From positions 62,001 through 126,000 of the forward strand of contig NZ_LVEJ01000028.1 of the NCBI RefSeq assembly GCF_001648775.1: a DNA stretch of 64,000 nucleotides. Direction: 5' to 3'. Positions 8,554-16,364 of the stretch are shown one piece after another (position 1 is the stretch's first letter; each line of letters opens with the position of its first letter). The position numbers and the translations under genes were made by a program. The notes below the pieces were generated by a model, which did no database searches, was not told the DNA's origin, and was given only the letters and a program-made list of their open reading frames with translations. The stretch comes from Pseudomonas fluorescens (GTDB taxonomy: Bacteria; Pseudomonadota; Gammaproteobacteria; Pseudomonadales; Pseudomonadaceae).

Positions 8554-9076
8554 AAGGCGCAGCCTGTTTCAAATGGGTGACGAAATTGCACGGGCGGTGG
8601 CGAGCGTCCAGTTGCTCACCCAGTATGCCGTCCCAACCGGTGCGCACCGCATTGGTCGAACCCGGCAGGCAGCACACCAGAGTGCCATTGGCCAAACCGG
8701 CCAACGCCCGCGACTGCACGGTCGAGGTGCCGATATCCGCCACGGAAATCTGGCGGAACAACTCACCAAACCCGTCGACCTGTTTGTCGAGCAGACAAGC
8801 CACCGCTTCCGGCGTACTGTCGCGCCCGGTGAAACCGGTGCCGCCGGTGATCAGCACAACCTGCACGACATCATCGGCAATCCAGTTGGCGACTTGCGCA
8901 CGAATTTTGTAGAGGTCATCTTTGAGCAGCACCCGCTCCGCCAGATGGTGGCCGGCCGCTGTCAAGCGGTCGACGAAGACCTGGCCTGAAGTGTCGGTTT
9001 CCAGCGTTCGGGTATCGCTGACAGTCAGCACCGCTATATTGAGCGGCACGAAAGGTACATCAGCCTTGGCTTTCAT
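8537..9076 (-). CDS. moaB: Molybdenum cofactor biosynthesis protein MoaB
   Basis: The 179-residue protein belongs to the MoaB/Mog family that adenylates molybdopterin. It shows LNIAVLTVSDTRTLETDTSG, the nucleotide-binding loop VLITGGTGFTGRDSTPEAV and a C-terminal GSTNAVRTGWDGIL. It is first in a moaB-moeA operon with a 17-bp overlap, and is divergent from mobA with 81 bp between the start codons, so both transcripts probably use that short shared region. Confidence 0.95.
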   Translation of the reverse strand: MKAKADVPFVPLNIAVLTVSDTRTLETDTSGQVFVDRLTAAGHHLAERVLLKDDLYKIRAQVANWIADDVVQVVLITGGTGFTGRDSTPEAVACLLDKQVDGFGELFRQISVADIGTSTVQSRALAGLANGTLVCCLPGSTNAVRTGWDGILGEQLDARHRPCNFVTHLKQAAPCESRG

Positions 9077-9157
9077 AGGCTCGTCCAGTTGTAGGAGAAA
9101 CAGCCCGGTGTTATATCACAGCGCCCCCATTTTCCGCCGCCCCGCCGGAGAGCTGCC

Positions 9158-9760
9158 ATGACTTTGAATACTCAACTGCCGCCCTGTTCGATTCTGCTTC
9201 TGGCCGGTGGACGCGGCCAGCGCATGGGCGGTCAGGACAAGGGATTGGTCGAGTGGCAGGGCGAGCCGTTGATTGCACATTTGCAACGCAAGGTACGTCG
9301 ACTGACTGACGACCTGATCATCTCCTGCAATCGCAATCGTGAGCGATATGCGCCATTCGCCGATCAATTGGTGGTCGATGACGAGGGCGGCTTTCCAGGG
9401 CCATTGGCCGGTATTCGTGCCGGCCTGAAAGCCGCGCGCCATACGCACTTGCTGGTCTTGCCCTGTGATGTGCCAAGAATTGACGCAGCCTTGCTGCAAG
9501 GCATGCGCGAAGCCGCCCATTCGAATCCTGAAAAACCTTTAATGTTGCGCCATGACGAACATTGGGAACCGTTGCTGTGCGTGATTCCAGTGGCTCTTCT
9601 AGCGGCCTTCGAAGAGGCCTGGAACGCCGGTGAACGCAGCCCCGGCCGGGTCATGCGCAGTCTCGGCGCCACTGCGCTGGAATGCCCGGACAATGACCCG
9701 CGACTGGCCAACCTGAACACCCCCGAACTGTTAAATTCGCACAACACTGTGTCAGACTGA
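9158..9760 (+). CDS. mobA: Molybdenum cofactor guanylyltransferase MobA
   Basis: The 200-residue enzyme joins GMP to Mo-molybdopterin to form the guanine dinucleotide cofactor used by DMSO-reductase-family enzymes. The signature LLAGGRGQRMGGQDKGLV is at the N-terminus, and LVVDDEGGFPGPLAGIRAGL and LVLPCDVPRID follow. ATG 9158 follows CCGGAGAGCTGCC. It is divergent from moaB-moeA. Confidence 0.95.
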   Translation: MTLNTQLPPCSILLLAGGRGQRMGGQDKGLVEWQGEPLIAHLQRKVRRLTDDLIISCNRNRERYAPFADQLVVDDEGGFPGPLAGIRAGLKAARHTHLLVLPCDVPRIDAALLQGMREAAHSNPEKPLMLRHDEHWEPLLCVIPVALLAAFEEAWNAGERSPGRVMRSLGATALECPDNDPRLANLNTPELLNSHNTVSD

Positions 9761-9838
9761 CACCATTCAAGGAACTCTCACGCCTTGTATACGTCTCAAG
9801 CTCAGTAACCAAAAGAATTCCCATTCGGAGACACACCC

Positions 9839-10060
9839 ATGACTCAACGGACCCTCGCCACTTTCATGCTCGCACTGGGCCTGGCTACCCTCGCCGGTTG
9901 CTCGTCGCCTACAGTGATCACCTTGAATGACGGTCGCGAAATCCAGGCCGTCGACACCCCGAAATACGATGACGATTCGGGTTTCTACGAGTTCAAACAG
10001 CTGGACGGCAAAGAAACTCGCATCAACAAGGATCAGGTTCGTACCGTTAAAGAGCTGTAA
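9839..10060 (+). CDS. Small lipoprotein, YgdI/YgdR family (DUF903)
   Basis: The 73-residue precursor has a signal peptide ending in the lipobox LAGC (Cys21), so the mature form is a lipoprotein of about 53 residues. The rest (VITLNDGREIQAVDTPKYDDDSGFY, then DGKETRINKDQVRTVKEL) is the single SH3-like YgdI/YgdR domain. The function of this family is not known. ATG 9839 follows GGAGACACACCC. A strong hairpin terminator follows, so it is probably monocistronic. Confidence 0.92.
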   Translation: MTQRTLATFMLALGLATLAGCSSPTVITLNDGREIQAVDTPKYDDDSGFYEFKQLDGKETRINKDQVRTVKEL

Positions 10061-10084
10061 GCTCTGGGTCGACACCGGATACAG

Positions 10085-10110
10085 AAAAGCCCGCATTCAT
10101 GCGGGCTTTT
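10085..10110 (+). terminator. Rho-independent terminator after the YgdI/R lipoprotein gene
   Basis: Arms AAAAGCCCGC and GCGGGCTTTT flank the loop ATTCAT, followed by TC. It lies between converging genes and may serve both. Confidence 0.88.
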
Positions 10111-10139
10111 TCATGGGCGTTCGAAAAGTGCGTGGGATG

Positions 10140-11030
10140 TCACCATTGCAGGGTGATGCGACTTTCGAATTCGCGCACCTCGCCTGTCACCGGGTCGATG
10201 AATCGCAACCCTTGCGCCAGCAGCTTCAACGGATTGGCGTAGTCATCTTCAACGTCTTTCAACACCTCCGGATAAAACGGATCGTTGCAGATGCTCGCTC
10301 CCAACGCGGTCATGTGCACACGCAGTTGATGCTTTTTGCCGGTCACCGGAAACAGGCCATAACGCCAGAGATCACCGTTCTTCTCGCGAACCTCCACCGC
10401 CGTTTCGGTATTGCTGACGCCCGGTCCTTCCTGCATGCGGAAAAACGGTTCGCCATCGACCAGGCGGCTTTTGTGCACCAGCGGAAAATTCAGCTGCAGC
10501 AATGCCGGGGCGATGGCTTCATAGCGCTTGTCGATCTGCCGCGTCGGGAACAATGACTGGTAGGCAGAGCGTGTTTGTGGGTTGGCCGAGAAGATCACCA
10601 GCCCCGCCGTGTGCCGGTCAATCCTGTGCAGCGGCACCAGATGAGGATTGTCCAGACGCCGGATCAAACGGCGCAGCAGTGTTTGCTCGACATATTCGCC
10701 CGCAGGCGTCACCGGCAGGAAATGCGGTTTGTCGGCGACCACCAGATGCTCATCGGCATACAGAATCGACTCCACCACAGGGATCGGCTTTTCGTCCGGC
10801 ACTTCGCGAAAATAATGAATCCGCAGGCCTTCCTTGTAAGGCAAATCCACCGTGATCGGTTGCCCCTGACCATCCAGCACACGACCGCGCGCGATGCGGT
10901 CCAGCCATTGCTCGCGGCCAATGGCGCTGAAGTGCTCGCACAGACAATCGAGCACGGTCAGCCAGTGACCCGGTGGCAGATAAAGCGTGCTGGCCTGATT
11001 CTGCGCAGCAGAAAATGTAGATGCGGACAT
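10140..11030 (-). CDS. RNA pseudouridine synthase, RluA family
   Basis: The 296-residue enzyme carries the RluA-family catalytic motif HRIDRHTAGLVIF, in which the Asp attacks uridine, plus KKHQLRVHM downstream. The N-terminal segment (WLDRIARGRVLDGQGQPITVDLPYKEGLRIHYF) looks like a diverged S4-type RNA-binding region. The RNA target cannot be read from sequence. ATG 11030 (MSASTFSAAQN) is used; ATG 11063 is an alternative, and neither has a strong ribosome site. The gene follows the LexA-boxed unknown gene on the same strand with a 71-bp gap, so it could be in its transcript. Confidence 0.87.
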   Translation of the reverse strand: MSASTFSAAQNQASTLYLPPGHWLTVLDCLCEHFSAIGREQWLDRIARGRVLDGQGQPITVDLPYKEGLRIHYFREVPDEKPIPVVESILYADEHLVVADKPHFLPVTPAGEYVEQTLLRRLIRRLDNPHLVPLHRIDRHTAGLVIFSANPQTRSAYQSLFPTRQIDKRYEAIAPALLQLNFPLVHKSRLVDGEPFFRMQEGPGVSNTETAVEVREKNGDLWRYGLFPVTGKKHQLRVHMTALGASICNDPFYPEVLKDVEDDYANPLKLLAQGLRFIDPVTGEVREFESRITLQW

Positions 11031-11101
11031 ACGGAAATTCGAACCCTCGATGCAGGCCGGCATTATCCAACACAGAAGGCAACGAACCTAGCGCAGATTC
11101 C

Positions 11102-11419
11102 TCAGGCCGGTATCGACTTGAGCGCCGCCGCGTCCGTGAACTCCTTGAGCCAGCGCAGCACGTCCACCGCTTCCCAACGGCCCGGATCATACAAGGCGTA
11201 CATCAGGCCCTGATAACCGACCACATCCAGTTGTTTGTGATAACCGGCGCGCTGGAACAACGCCTCGATCTCGGCGAAGCAGGTGTTGAAATGCAGCTTG
11301 TTGAAGGGCGTCTTGCCTTCCGTGACCAGCCCGTCCAGGCGCAATTCGAGGACGGCCTCGCGCACCACGTCAACCGACATGCGGTTCACGCTGTTCTTCA
11401 ACTGTTCGACATTGACCAC
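11102..11419 (-). CDS. Conserved protein of unknown function under a LexA box
   Basis: The 105-residue soluble protein starts MVNVEQLKNSVNRMSVDVV and ends LKEFTDAAALKSIPA. I do not recognise a domain; it looks mostly helical, with no signal peptide or membrane segment. The striking point is its promoter: a perfect LexA-type palindrome lies 23 bp before the ATG. That placement, overlapping the likely core promoter, suggests repression by LexA and induction by DNA damage. It may be co-transcribed with the pseudouridine synthase downstream. Confidence 0.82.
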   Translation of the reverse strand: MVNVEQLKNSVNRMSVDVVREAVLELRLDGLVTEGKTPFNKLHFNTCFAEIEALFQRAGYHKQLDVVGYQGLMYALYDPGRWEAVDVLRWLKEFTDAAALKSIPA

Positions 11420-11442
11420 GGTTCGTCCCTCTGACTCAATTA

Positions 11443-11458
11443 CTGTATGAACATACAG
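11443..11458 (-). promoter_or_regulatory. LexA-binding site (SOS box)
   Basis: CTGTATGAACATACAG is a perfect inverted repeat (CTGTATG / AA-centre / CATACAG) that fits CTG-N10-CAG and extends to TACTGTATGAACATACAGTA at 11441-11460. It lies 23 bp upstream of the start at 11419 on the minus strand. The nearest plus-strand gene starts more than 500 bp away, so the minus gene is the target. Confidence 0.85.
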
Positions 11459-11533
11459 TAACCGAATAAACCGTAAAGTGCCAAGGGATCGATGTGCGTT
11501 GACGACCGGCGGGATGACTCGCGGGAAGGTGAA

Positions 11534-11770
11534 TTAACGCAGGAATGCCACCACCTGATCGGCACTGAACGGCCAGTCCAGCTCCGCCCCGGTATCGACG
11601 CGGCGCAGCACCGGGATGCGCAAGCTGTAGGCCTCAAACCAGCTTTCGTCGTCGGCAATATCCACCAGTTCCACCAGTAGACCGTGTTCGACAAAAGGCA
11701 TCAGCTCGGCTTCAGCCACTTCACACAAATGACACCCCAAGGTGCCGAACAACTGACATTCGGGAGGCAT
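11534..11770 (-). CDS. Glutaredoxin-like protein (DUF836 type)
   Basis: The 78-residue thioredoxin-fold protein has an N-terminal CxxC motif (FGTLGCHLCEVAEAEL) and the cis-Pro region SLRIPVLRRVDTG. It probably does thiol-disulfide exchange in the cytoplasm; partner unknown. ATG 11770 sits 6 nt after GGTGGA; ATG 11776 is two codons upstream. The open frame to 11866 is not family-like. The SOS-boxed gene lies downstream on the same strand, 114 bp away with its own promoter. Confidence 0.85.
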   Translation of the reverse strand: MPPECQLFGTLGCHLCEVAEAELMPFVEHGLLVELVDIADDESWFEAYSLRIPVLRRVDTGAELDWPFSADQVVAFLR

Positions 11771-11978
11771 GGTCATTCCACCGACAATAAGTGCGCCTAT
11801 TCTAGGCCGCCCCCGAAAACCCGTCGAGCCACCGCCGCTCAAAGGCTGTAGCGCTTCGACAGCCATTCACGCGCAAAACCCTGACGCAAATCAGTCCACA
11901 TAAAAGCCAATCAGGCGATGCTCCCGCACTTTTTGCCTCTACGCTTGAGAGGCCAAAGTCCTGACATCGGAGTGTCTC

Positions 11979-13691
11979 GTGTTTGCCAATCTGTTGATCA
12001 TCCTCGCCTCGTCCCTCGTGGTGATAGCCCTGTTCCGTCGCCTGCGGCTGCCACCGGTGCTGGGTTACCTGTGCGTGGGTTTACTGGTCGGGCCGAGTGC
12101 GTTCGACTGGGTCAACGAGAGTGAACATCTGCCCGACGTGGCTGAGCTTGGCGTGGTATTCCTGCTGTTTTCGCTGGGGCTGGAATTCTCCCTGTCGAAG
12201 ATGGTTGCCCTGCGTCAGGTGGTGTTCCGCCTCGGCAGTCAGCAAGTCTTGATCAGCACCGCCGTGCTGGGACTGCTGCTGATGCTATTGGGCATGCCGA
12301 TGACACCCGCGCTGTTGCTTGGCGCCGGACTGTCATTGTCATCCACGGCAATTGTCACCAAGGAGCTGGGCAGTCTGGGTGAGGTGTTCAGCAGTCATGG
12401 CCAGAACGCCGTTGGGGTTTTGCTGTTTCAGGACGTGGTCGCCGTCTTGTTGCTGACACTGGTGCCGGTGTTCGCTGGCAGTAGCGATCAGGCCTGGTAT
12501 TGGGCGCTGCCGCTGACGCTGGCGAAAACCGTGGTGCTGTTTGTCGGCTTGCTGCTGGCCAGTCGCTGGTTGCTGCCGCGGCTGTTCCATGAAGTGGCGG
12601 CGTCGCGCTCGGCGGAATTGTTCGTGCTGTTGGCGCTAGTGATTGTGCTGCTCACCGCGTGGCTGACTCACCTGCTCGGTCTGTCCCCCGCCCTCGGCGC
12701 ATTCCTCGCCGGCATGCTGCTGGGCGAAAGCCATTATCGCCATCAGATCGAGGCGGACATCCGCCCCTTCCGCGACATTCTGCTCGGGGTGTTTTTCGTC
12801 AGCATCGGCATGCTCATCGACCTGCAACTGTTCGTCAGTCACAGCCTTCTGATTGTCGGCCTGACCCTCGGTTTGATGGTAATCAAAGGCCTTGTCGTCA
12901 GCCTGCTGGTGAAGTGGCGCGGCAGCGATAGCGAAACCGCCTGGCGCAGTGGTCTGGCCTTGGCCCAGGGTGGCGAATTCTGCTTTGCACTGATGGCGCA
13001 GATGCAACAAAACAGCCTGCTGCCAGATCAGTTGGGCGCCCTGCTCCTGGCGGCGACCTTCTGCTCGATGCTGCTGACGCCGTTACTGCTGCGCGCCGCA
13101 CCACGGATCGCCGCTGCTCTGCACCGCAAGCCCAATCAAGAGGCGCAGATCGAGGAAATCAGTGCGCTCAACGCCGACCTCGACAAGCACGTGGTGATTT
13201 GTGGCTACGGGCGGGTCGGTCAATCCATCGGCCGTTTCATGCGCAATGCGCAGCAGCCCTACATCGCACTGGACAACGACCCGGTGCGGGTTCAGGAAGC
13301 CGCCAGCGGCGAAAGTGACGTGCACTACGGCGACTCGGCACGCGGCGATCTGCTGACCGCCGTCGGCTTGCTGCGCGCCCGGTTACTGGTGATTGCCGTC
13401 GACCAGAGTGACGTCGCCCTGCGCATCCTCAAGGAGGCGCGCCGGCTCAATGCCCATGTGCCGATTCTGGTGCGCACCCGCGACGACAGCCAATGGGCGG
13501 AACTCAAGGCTGCCGGCGCCAGTGAAGTGGTGCCGGAGCTGTTGGAATCGAGCCTGATGCTCGCCTCGCACGCCTTGATCATGCTCGGCTTGCCCGCGCA
13601 TCAGGTGCAGGAGCAAGTCGATCAGGTGCGCATCGACCGCTATCGTCTGCTGCACGGTTTTTACCCGGGGGCAGACGATGAGGAGACTTAA
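11979..13691 (+). CDS. Monovalent cation:proton antiporter, CPA2 family (KefB/KefC-like)
   Basis: The 570-residue inner-membrane protein has about 12 transmembrane helices (residues 1-385), including FLLFSLGLEFSLSKM and the discontinuous-helix region GLSLSSTAIVTKELG. A cytoplasmic RCK/TrkA-N domain follows, with the dinucleotide motif VVICGYGRVGQSIGRFM. Such proteins exchange K+ or Na+ for H+. The start is GTG 11979 after CGGAGTGTCTC. I see no ancillary KefF/G-type gene, so glutathione gating as in KefB/C is not implied. The 3' end overlaps the ammonium transporter gene by 4 bp on the other strand. Confidence 0.9.
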   Translation: MFANLLIILASSLVVIALFRRLRLPPVLGYLCVGLLVGPSAFDWVNESEHLPDVAELGVVFLLFSLGLEFSLSKMVALRQVVFRLGSQQVLISTAVLGLLLMLLGMPMTPALLLGAGLSLSSTAIVTKELGSLGEVFSSHGQNAVGVLLFQDVVAVLLLTLVPVFAGSSDQAWYWALPLTLAKTVVLFVGLLLASRWLLPRLFHEVAASRSAELFVLLALVIVLLTAWLTHLLGLSPALGAFLAGMLLGESHYRHQIEADIRPFRDILLGVFFVSIGMLIDLQLFVSHSLLIVGLTLGLMVIKGLVVSLLVKWRGSDSETAWRSGLALAQGGEFCFALMAQMQQNSLLPDQLGALLLAATFCSMLLTPLLLRAAPRIAAALHRKPNQEAQIEEISALNADLDKHVVICGYGRVGQSIGRFMRNAQQPYIALDNDPVRVQEAASGESDVHYGDSARGDLLTAVGLLRARLLVIAVDQSDVALRILKEARRLNAHVPILVRTRDDSQWAELKAAGASEVVPELLESSLMLASHALIMLGLPAHQVQEQVDQVRIDRYRLLHGFYPGADDEET

Positions 13692-14896
13692 TCCTGACTC
13701 ACGGCGCCAATCTTGTGCAGCGACAGGTCGGCGCCGTAATACTCCTGTTCCTGGCTCAGGCGCAGACCATGCAGCGCCTTGATCGCACCGTAAACCACGA
13801 AGCCACCGAGCAGTGCCACAACGACACCCAGCGCGGTGCCGAGCAACTGGCTGATCAGGCTGACGCCGCCCAGGCCGCCGAGCGCAGTCTGTCCGAAGAT
13901 GCCACAGGCGATGCCGCCCCACACCCCGCACAAACCGTGCAAGGGCCACACGCCCAGCACATCATCGATGCGCCATTTCACCTGCGCCGCGGTAAAGCAC
14001 CAGACAAACAATGCCCCGGCAATTGCACCGGTCACCAACGCGCCAACCGGATGCATCAGATCGGAACCGGCGCAGATCGCCACCAGTCCGGCCAGCGGGC
14101 CGTTGTGCAGGAAGCCCGGGTCATTGCGCCCGACGATCAACGCCGCCACGGTACCGCCGACCATTGCCATCAACGAGTTGACCGCCACCAGCCCGCTGAC
14201 ACCTTGCAGGGTCTGTGCGCTCATCACGTTGAAGCCGAACCAGCCAACGATCAGGATCCACGAACCCAGCGCCAGAAACGGAATGCTCGACGGCGCGAAC
14301 GCCACCAGACGTCCGTCGCGATAACGGCCATTGCGCGGACCGAGCAGCAACACCGCCGCCAGCGCCAGCCAGCCGCCCATGGCATGCACCACCACGGAAC
14401 CGGCGAAATCATGGAACGCGGCGCCGAACTGCGTCGTCAGCCAAGCTTGCAGACCATAGTTGCCGTTCCAGATCATCCCTTCGAAAAACGGATAGATAAA
14501 CGCGACGATCAGCGCCGTGGCGCACAACTGCGGAACGAAACGCGCGCGCTCGGCAATGCCGCCGGAAATGATCGCCGGGATCGCCGCGGCAAAGGTCAGC
14601 AGGAAGAAAAACTTCACCAGCCCATAGCCATGATCAGCGCTGAGTACCGCCGCCGGTTGCATGAACGTCACGCCGTAAGAGATCCAATAGCCTATAAAGA
14701 AATAGGCCAGGGTCGAGACGGCGAAATCACTGAGAATTTTCGACAGCGCGTTGACCTGGTTTTTCTGGCGCACGGTACCGACTTCCAGAAAAGCGAAACC
14801 GGCGTGCATCGCCAGTACCATCACCGCGCCGATCAGAATGAACAACGTATTGGAGCTGTGAACCAACGTGTCCACAGCGCTTTGCAGATTTTCCAT
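13688..14896 (-). CDS. amt: Ammonium transporter (Amt family)
   Basis: The 402-residue protein has the 11-helix Amt pattern, starting MENLQSAVDTLVHSSNTLF. The twin pore histidines appear to be kept: VVVHAMGG corresponds to AmtB His168 and PLHGLCG to His318; DFAGS is the conserved acidic segment. It conducts ammonium/ammonia across the inner membrane. No glnK is next to it, unlike the usual glnK-amtB operon. ATG 14896 gives the family N-terminus; the open frame to 15175 crosses an inverted repeat and looks like leader. Confidence 0.93.
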   Translation of the reverse strand: MENLQSAVDTLVHSSNTLFILIGAVMVLAMHAGFAFLEVGTVRQKNQVNALSKILSDFAVSTLAYFFIGYWISYGVTFMQPAAVLSADHGYGLVKFFFLLTFAAAIPAIISGGIAERARFVPQLCATALIVAFIYPFFEGMIWNGNYGLQAWLTTQFGAAFHDFAGSVVVHAMGGWLALAAVLLLGPRNGRYRDGRLVAFAPSSIPFLALGSWILIVGWFGFNVMSAQTLQGVSGLVAVNSLMAMVGGTVAALIVGRNDPGFLHNGPLAGLVAICAGSDLMHPVGALVTGAIAGALFVWCFTAAQVKWRIDDVLGVWPLHGLCGVWGGIACGIFGQTALGGLGGVSLISQLLGTALGVVVALLGGFVVYGAIKALHGLRLSQEQEYYGADLSLHKIGAVSQD

Positions 14897-14926
14897 GGAT
14901 AGGCAGACCTGAAGGCGAAAAAGGCA

Positions 14927-15008
14927 CCAAAGCGGTTCATGCGGGCAATTCATGCACCAAGTTGCGACCTGGCAGCCACGGAGGCTGAAGTCCGATGAAC
15001 CGCTTTGG
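14927..15008. promoter_or_regulatory. Large inverted repeat in the ammonium transporter leader
   Basis: CCAAAGCGGTTCAT at 14927-14940 and ATGAACCGCTTTGG at 14995-15008 are perfect 14-bp complements 54 nt apart. They lie 31 nt and more upstream of the amt start. In RNA they would close a large stem with a 54-nt internal part that contains further small self-complementary stretches (GCCACGGAGGC). It may be a structured leader or a pair of protein sites. Together with the promoter below, this accounts for the 305-bp gap at 14897-15201. Confidence 0.65.
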
Positions 15009-15142
15009 CGCACGAGGTCGATGTCCTGACACGAACCGGGATTATTTGAGTTAAGGTTTTGCGGCGTGCACGCCCGGCAACAGCGCACGACTGCCGGGCG
15101 ACGCACCACGACACAGCAAAAGTTGTACCAGTCATTTGTACT

Positions 15143-15170
15143 GAACCTTCGCGCAAGGCTCATACTCGAA
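15143..15170 (+). promoter_or_regulatory. Candidate AlgU (RpoE-type) promoter of the DUF883 operon
   Basis: GAACCT (15143-15148), 17 nt, then TCGAA (15166-15170) resembles the AlgU pattern GAACTT-N16/17-TCtgA with one mismatch in each box. It lies 32 bp before the start at 15202. An envelope-stress sigma factor would suit the membrane genes that follow. Confidence 0.4.
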
Positions 15171-15201
15171 CGCATCAGACGTCACTTACGGAGATCCAAC
15201 C

Positions 15202-15516
15202 ATGGCCAGCATCAAGGCAAAGACTGCTCAAGAAATCCTCATGAACGACTTCCAGACCCTGGTCGCCGATACCGAACGGTTGCTCGAGCACACCGCCACC
15301 CTGGCCGGCGATCAGGCGGATGAGCTGCGTGAGCAGATTCACGACAGCCTGCTGCGTGCCCGCGAGACCCTGAAGCTGACCGAAGACACCCTGCGCGAGC
15401 GCGGTCAGGCAGCGGTCACCGCCACTGAAGATTACGTCTCGGCGAACCCTTGGCAGGCAGTCGGTATCGCTGCCGGCGTCGGTTTCCTGATTGGCCTGCT
15501 GGCCACTCGGCGCTGA
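15202..15516 (+). CDS. DUF883 (ElaB/YqjD-like) membrane-anchored protein
   Basis: The 104-residue protein is a long charged amphipathic helix (residues 10-75) followed by VSANPWQAVGIAAGVGFLIGLLATRR, the DUF883 C-terminal membrane anchor with a GxxxG-like motif. E. coli YqjD and ElaB bind ribosomes and attach to the inner membrane in stationary phase. ATG 15202 follows GGAGATCCAACC. It is first of three tightly packed genes (2-bp gap, then 4-bp overlap), the same order as E. coli yqjD-yqjE-yqjK. Confidence 0.9.
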   Translation: MASIKAKTAQEILMNDFQTLVADTERLLEHTATLAGDQADELREQIHDSLLRARETLKLTEDTLRERGQAAVTATEDYVSANPWQAVGIAAGVGFLIGLLATRR

Positions 15517-15518
15517 TT

Positions 15519-15905
15519 ATGTCGATCGGTGAATCAGGCCCGACTGCGGGCACCGCCTCCTCCACGCGGCGTTTGGGCGCCGCCGTTCTGGGACTGCTGC
15601 ACAGCCATGTCGAATTGTTCGGCATCGAGTTGCAGGAGCAGAAATCACGCACCGTCAGCCTGTTGCTGTTCGCCGGCCTGGCCTTGGTCTTTGCCCTGTT
15701 ATTGCTGGTGGGGTTATCGACCTTGGTCATGATCGTGTTCTGGGACACCTATCGCCTTGCCGCGATCATCGGCCTGTGCGTTTTCTATACCCTGGCCTCG
15801 ATCTTCTGCGGGCTACGCCTCAAGGCAGCGATTTTCGATGAATCCTCGCCTTTCCACGGCACGCTCCAAGAGCTGGCCAACGATCGGGAGCGCCTGCTGC
15901 CATGA
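15519..15905 (+). CDS. YqjE-like membrane protein (phage-holin-3 fold)
   Basis: The 128-residue protein has two transmembrane helices (VSLLLFAGLALVFALLLLVG and the region LAAIIGLCVFYTLASIFCGL) after the amphipathic GLLHSHVELFGIELQEQKSR. This is the YqjE/Actinobacteriophage-holin-3 family, which is not phage-related here. ATG 15519 starts 2 bp after the stop of the DUF883 gene. Function unknown; probably works with its operon partners at the inner membrane. Confidence 0.88.
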   Translation: MSIGESGPTAGTASSTRRLGAAVLGLLHSHVELFGIELQEQKSRTVSLLLFAGLALVFALLLLVGLSTLVMIVFWDTYRLAAIIGLCVFYTLASIFCGLRLKAAIFDESSPFHGTLQELANDRERLLP

Positions 15906-16240
15906 GCCTGCCTGAACTGCCACACAACAGCTCGCGTCGGGAAATGCGCAAGGCGCTGATTCGCCTGCGCATGGAAATGCATCGTCAGGAAATCCGGCAT
16001 GAAGTCGGGCAAGTCCTGCAACCCTTGCAACGGGTGCGCGGCATGACGCAAAACCTGCATAACGGCTTGGGCATCAAACACGCGCCCTTGTGGGGCGTGG
16101 CGGCGGTCACGCTGCTGGGCTTTCTCACCGGCAAAGGCGCGAAAAGCGGCGGCGTCGGAGGTTTGACCCGGTTGATCCGTCTCGGCACCAGCCTCGGGCC
16201 CCTGGTCAAACTGGTGATGCAGAGCTCGACGAAACGCTGA
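15902..16240 (+). CDS. YqjK-position protein, unknown function
   Basis: The 112-residue basic protein overlaps the previous gene by ATGA (4 bp). Residues 10-50 are an Arg-rich helix (RREMRKALIRLRMEMHRQEI) and residues 60-80 (APLWGVAAVTLLGFLTG) form one possible membrane helix, with a basic tail. It holds the place of yqjK in the enterobacterial operon, but I see only weak similarity. No terminator is obvious before the next gene. Confidence 0.8.
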   Translation: MSLPELPHNSSRREMRKALIRLRMEMHRQEIRHEVGQVLQPLQRVRGMTQNLHNGLGIKHAPLWGVAAVTLLGFLTGKGAKSGGVGGLTRLIRLGTSLGPLVKLVMQSSTKR

Positions 16241-16364
16241 ACCGAAGCATCTGGCTACATTCTTGCAATAACGCCGGGATGAACCTCTGTATCCAGAGGT
16301 TCAATCCTGCGCGCCTACCCGGTCGGCGGGGTTCAACCAGAACAAGAACGACTAAGGAGGCTCC

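Noticed and set aside
13715..14902. 395-codon open frame opposite the ammonium transporter gene
   Set aside because: The product is a low-complexity His/Gln/Arg-rich string, typical of reading the wrong strand of a GC-rich membrane protein gene.
14940..15010. Sigma-54 promoter for the ammonium transporter gene
   Set aside because: TGGCTGCCAGGTCGCA on the minus strand keeps GG and GC at the right spacing but matches the consensus poorly, so I do not call it.
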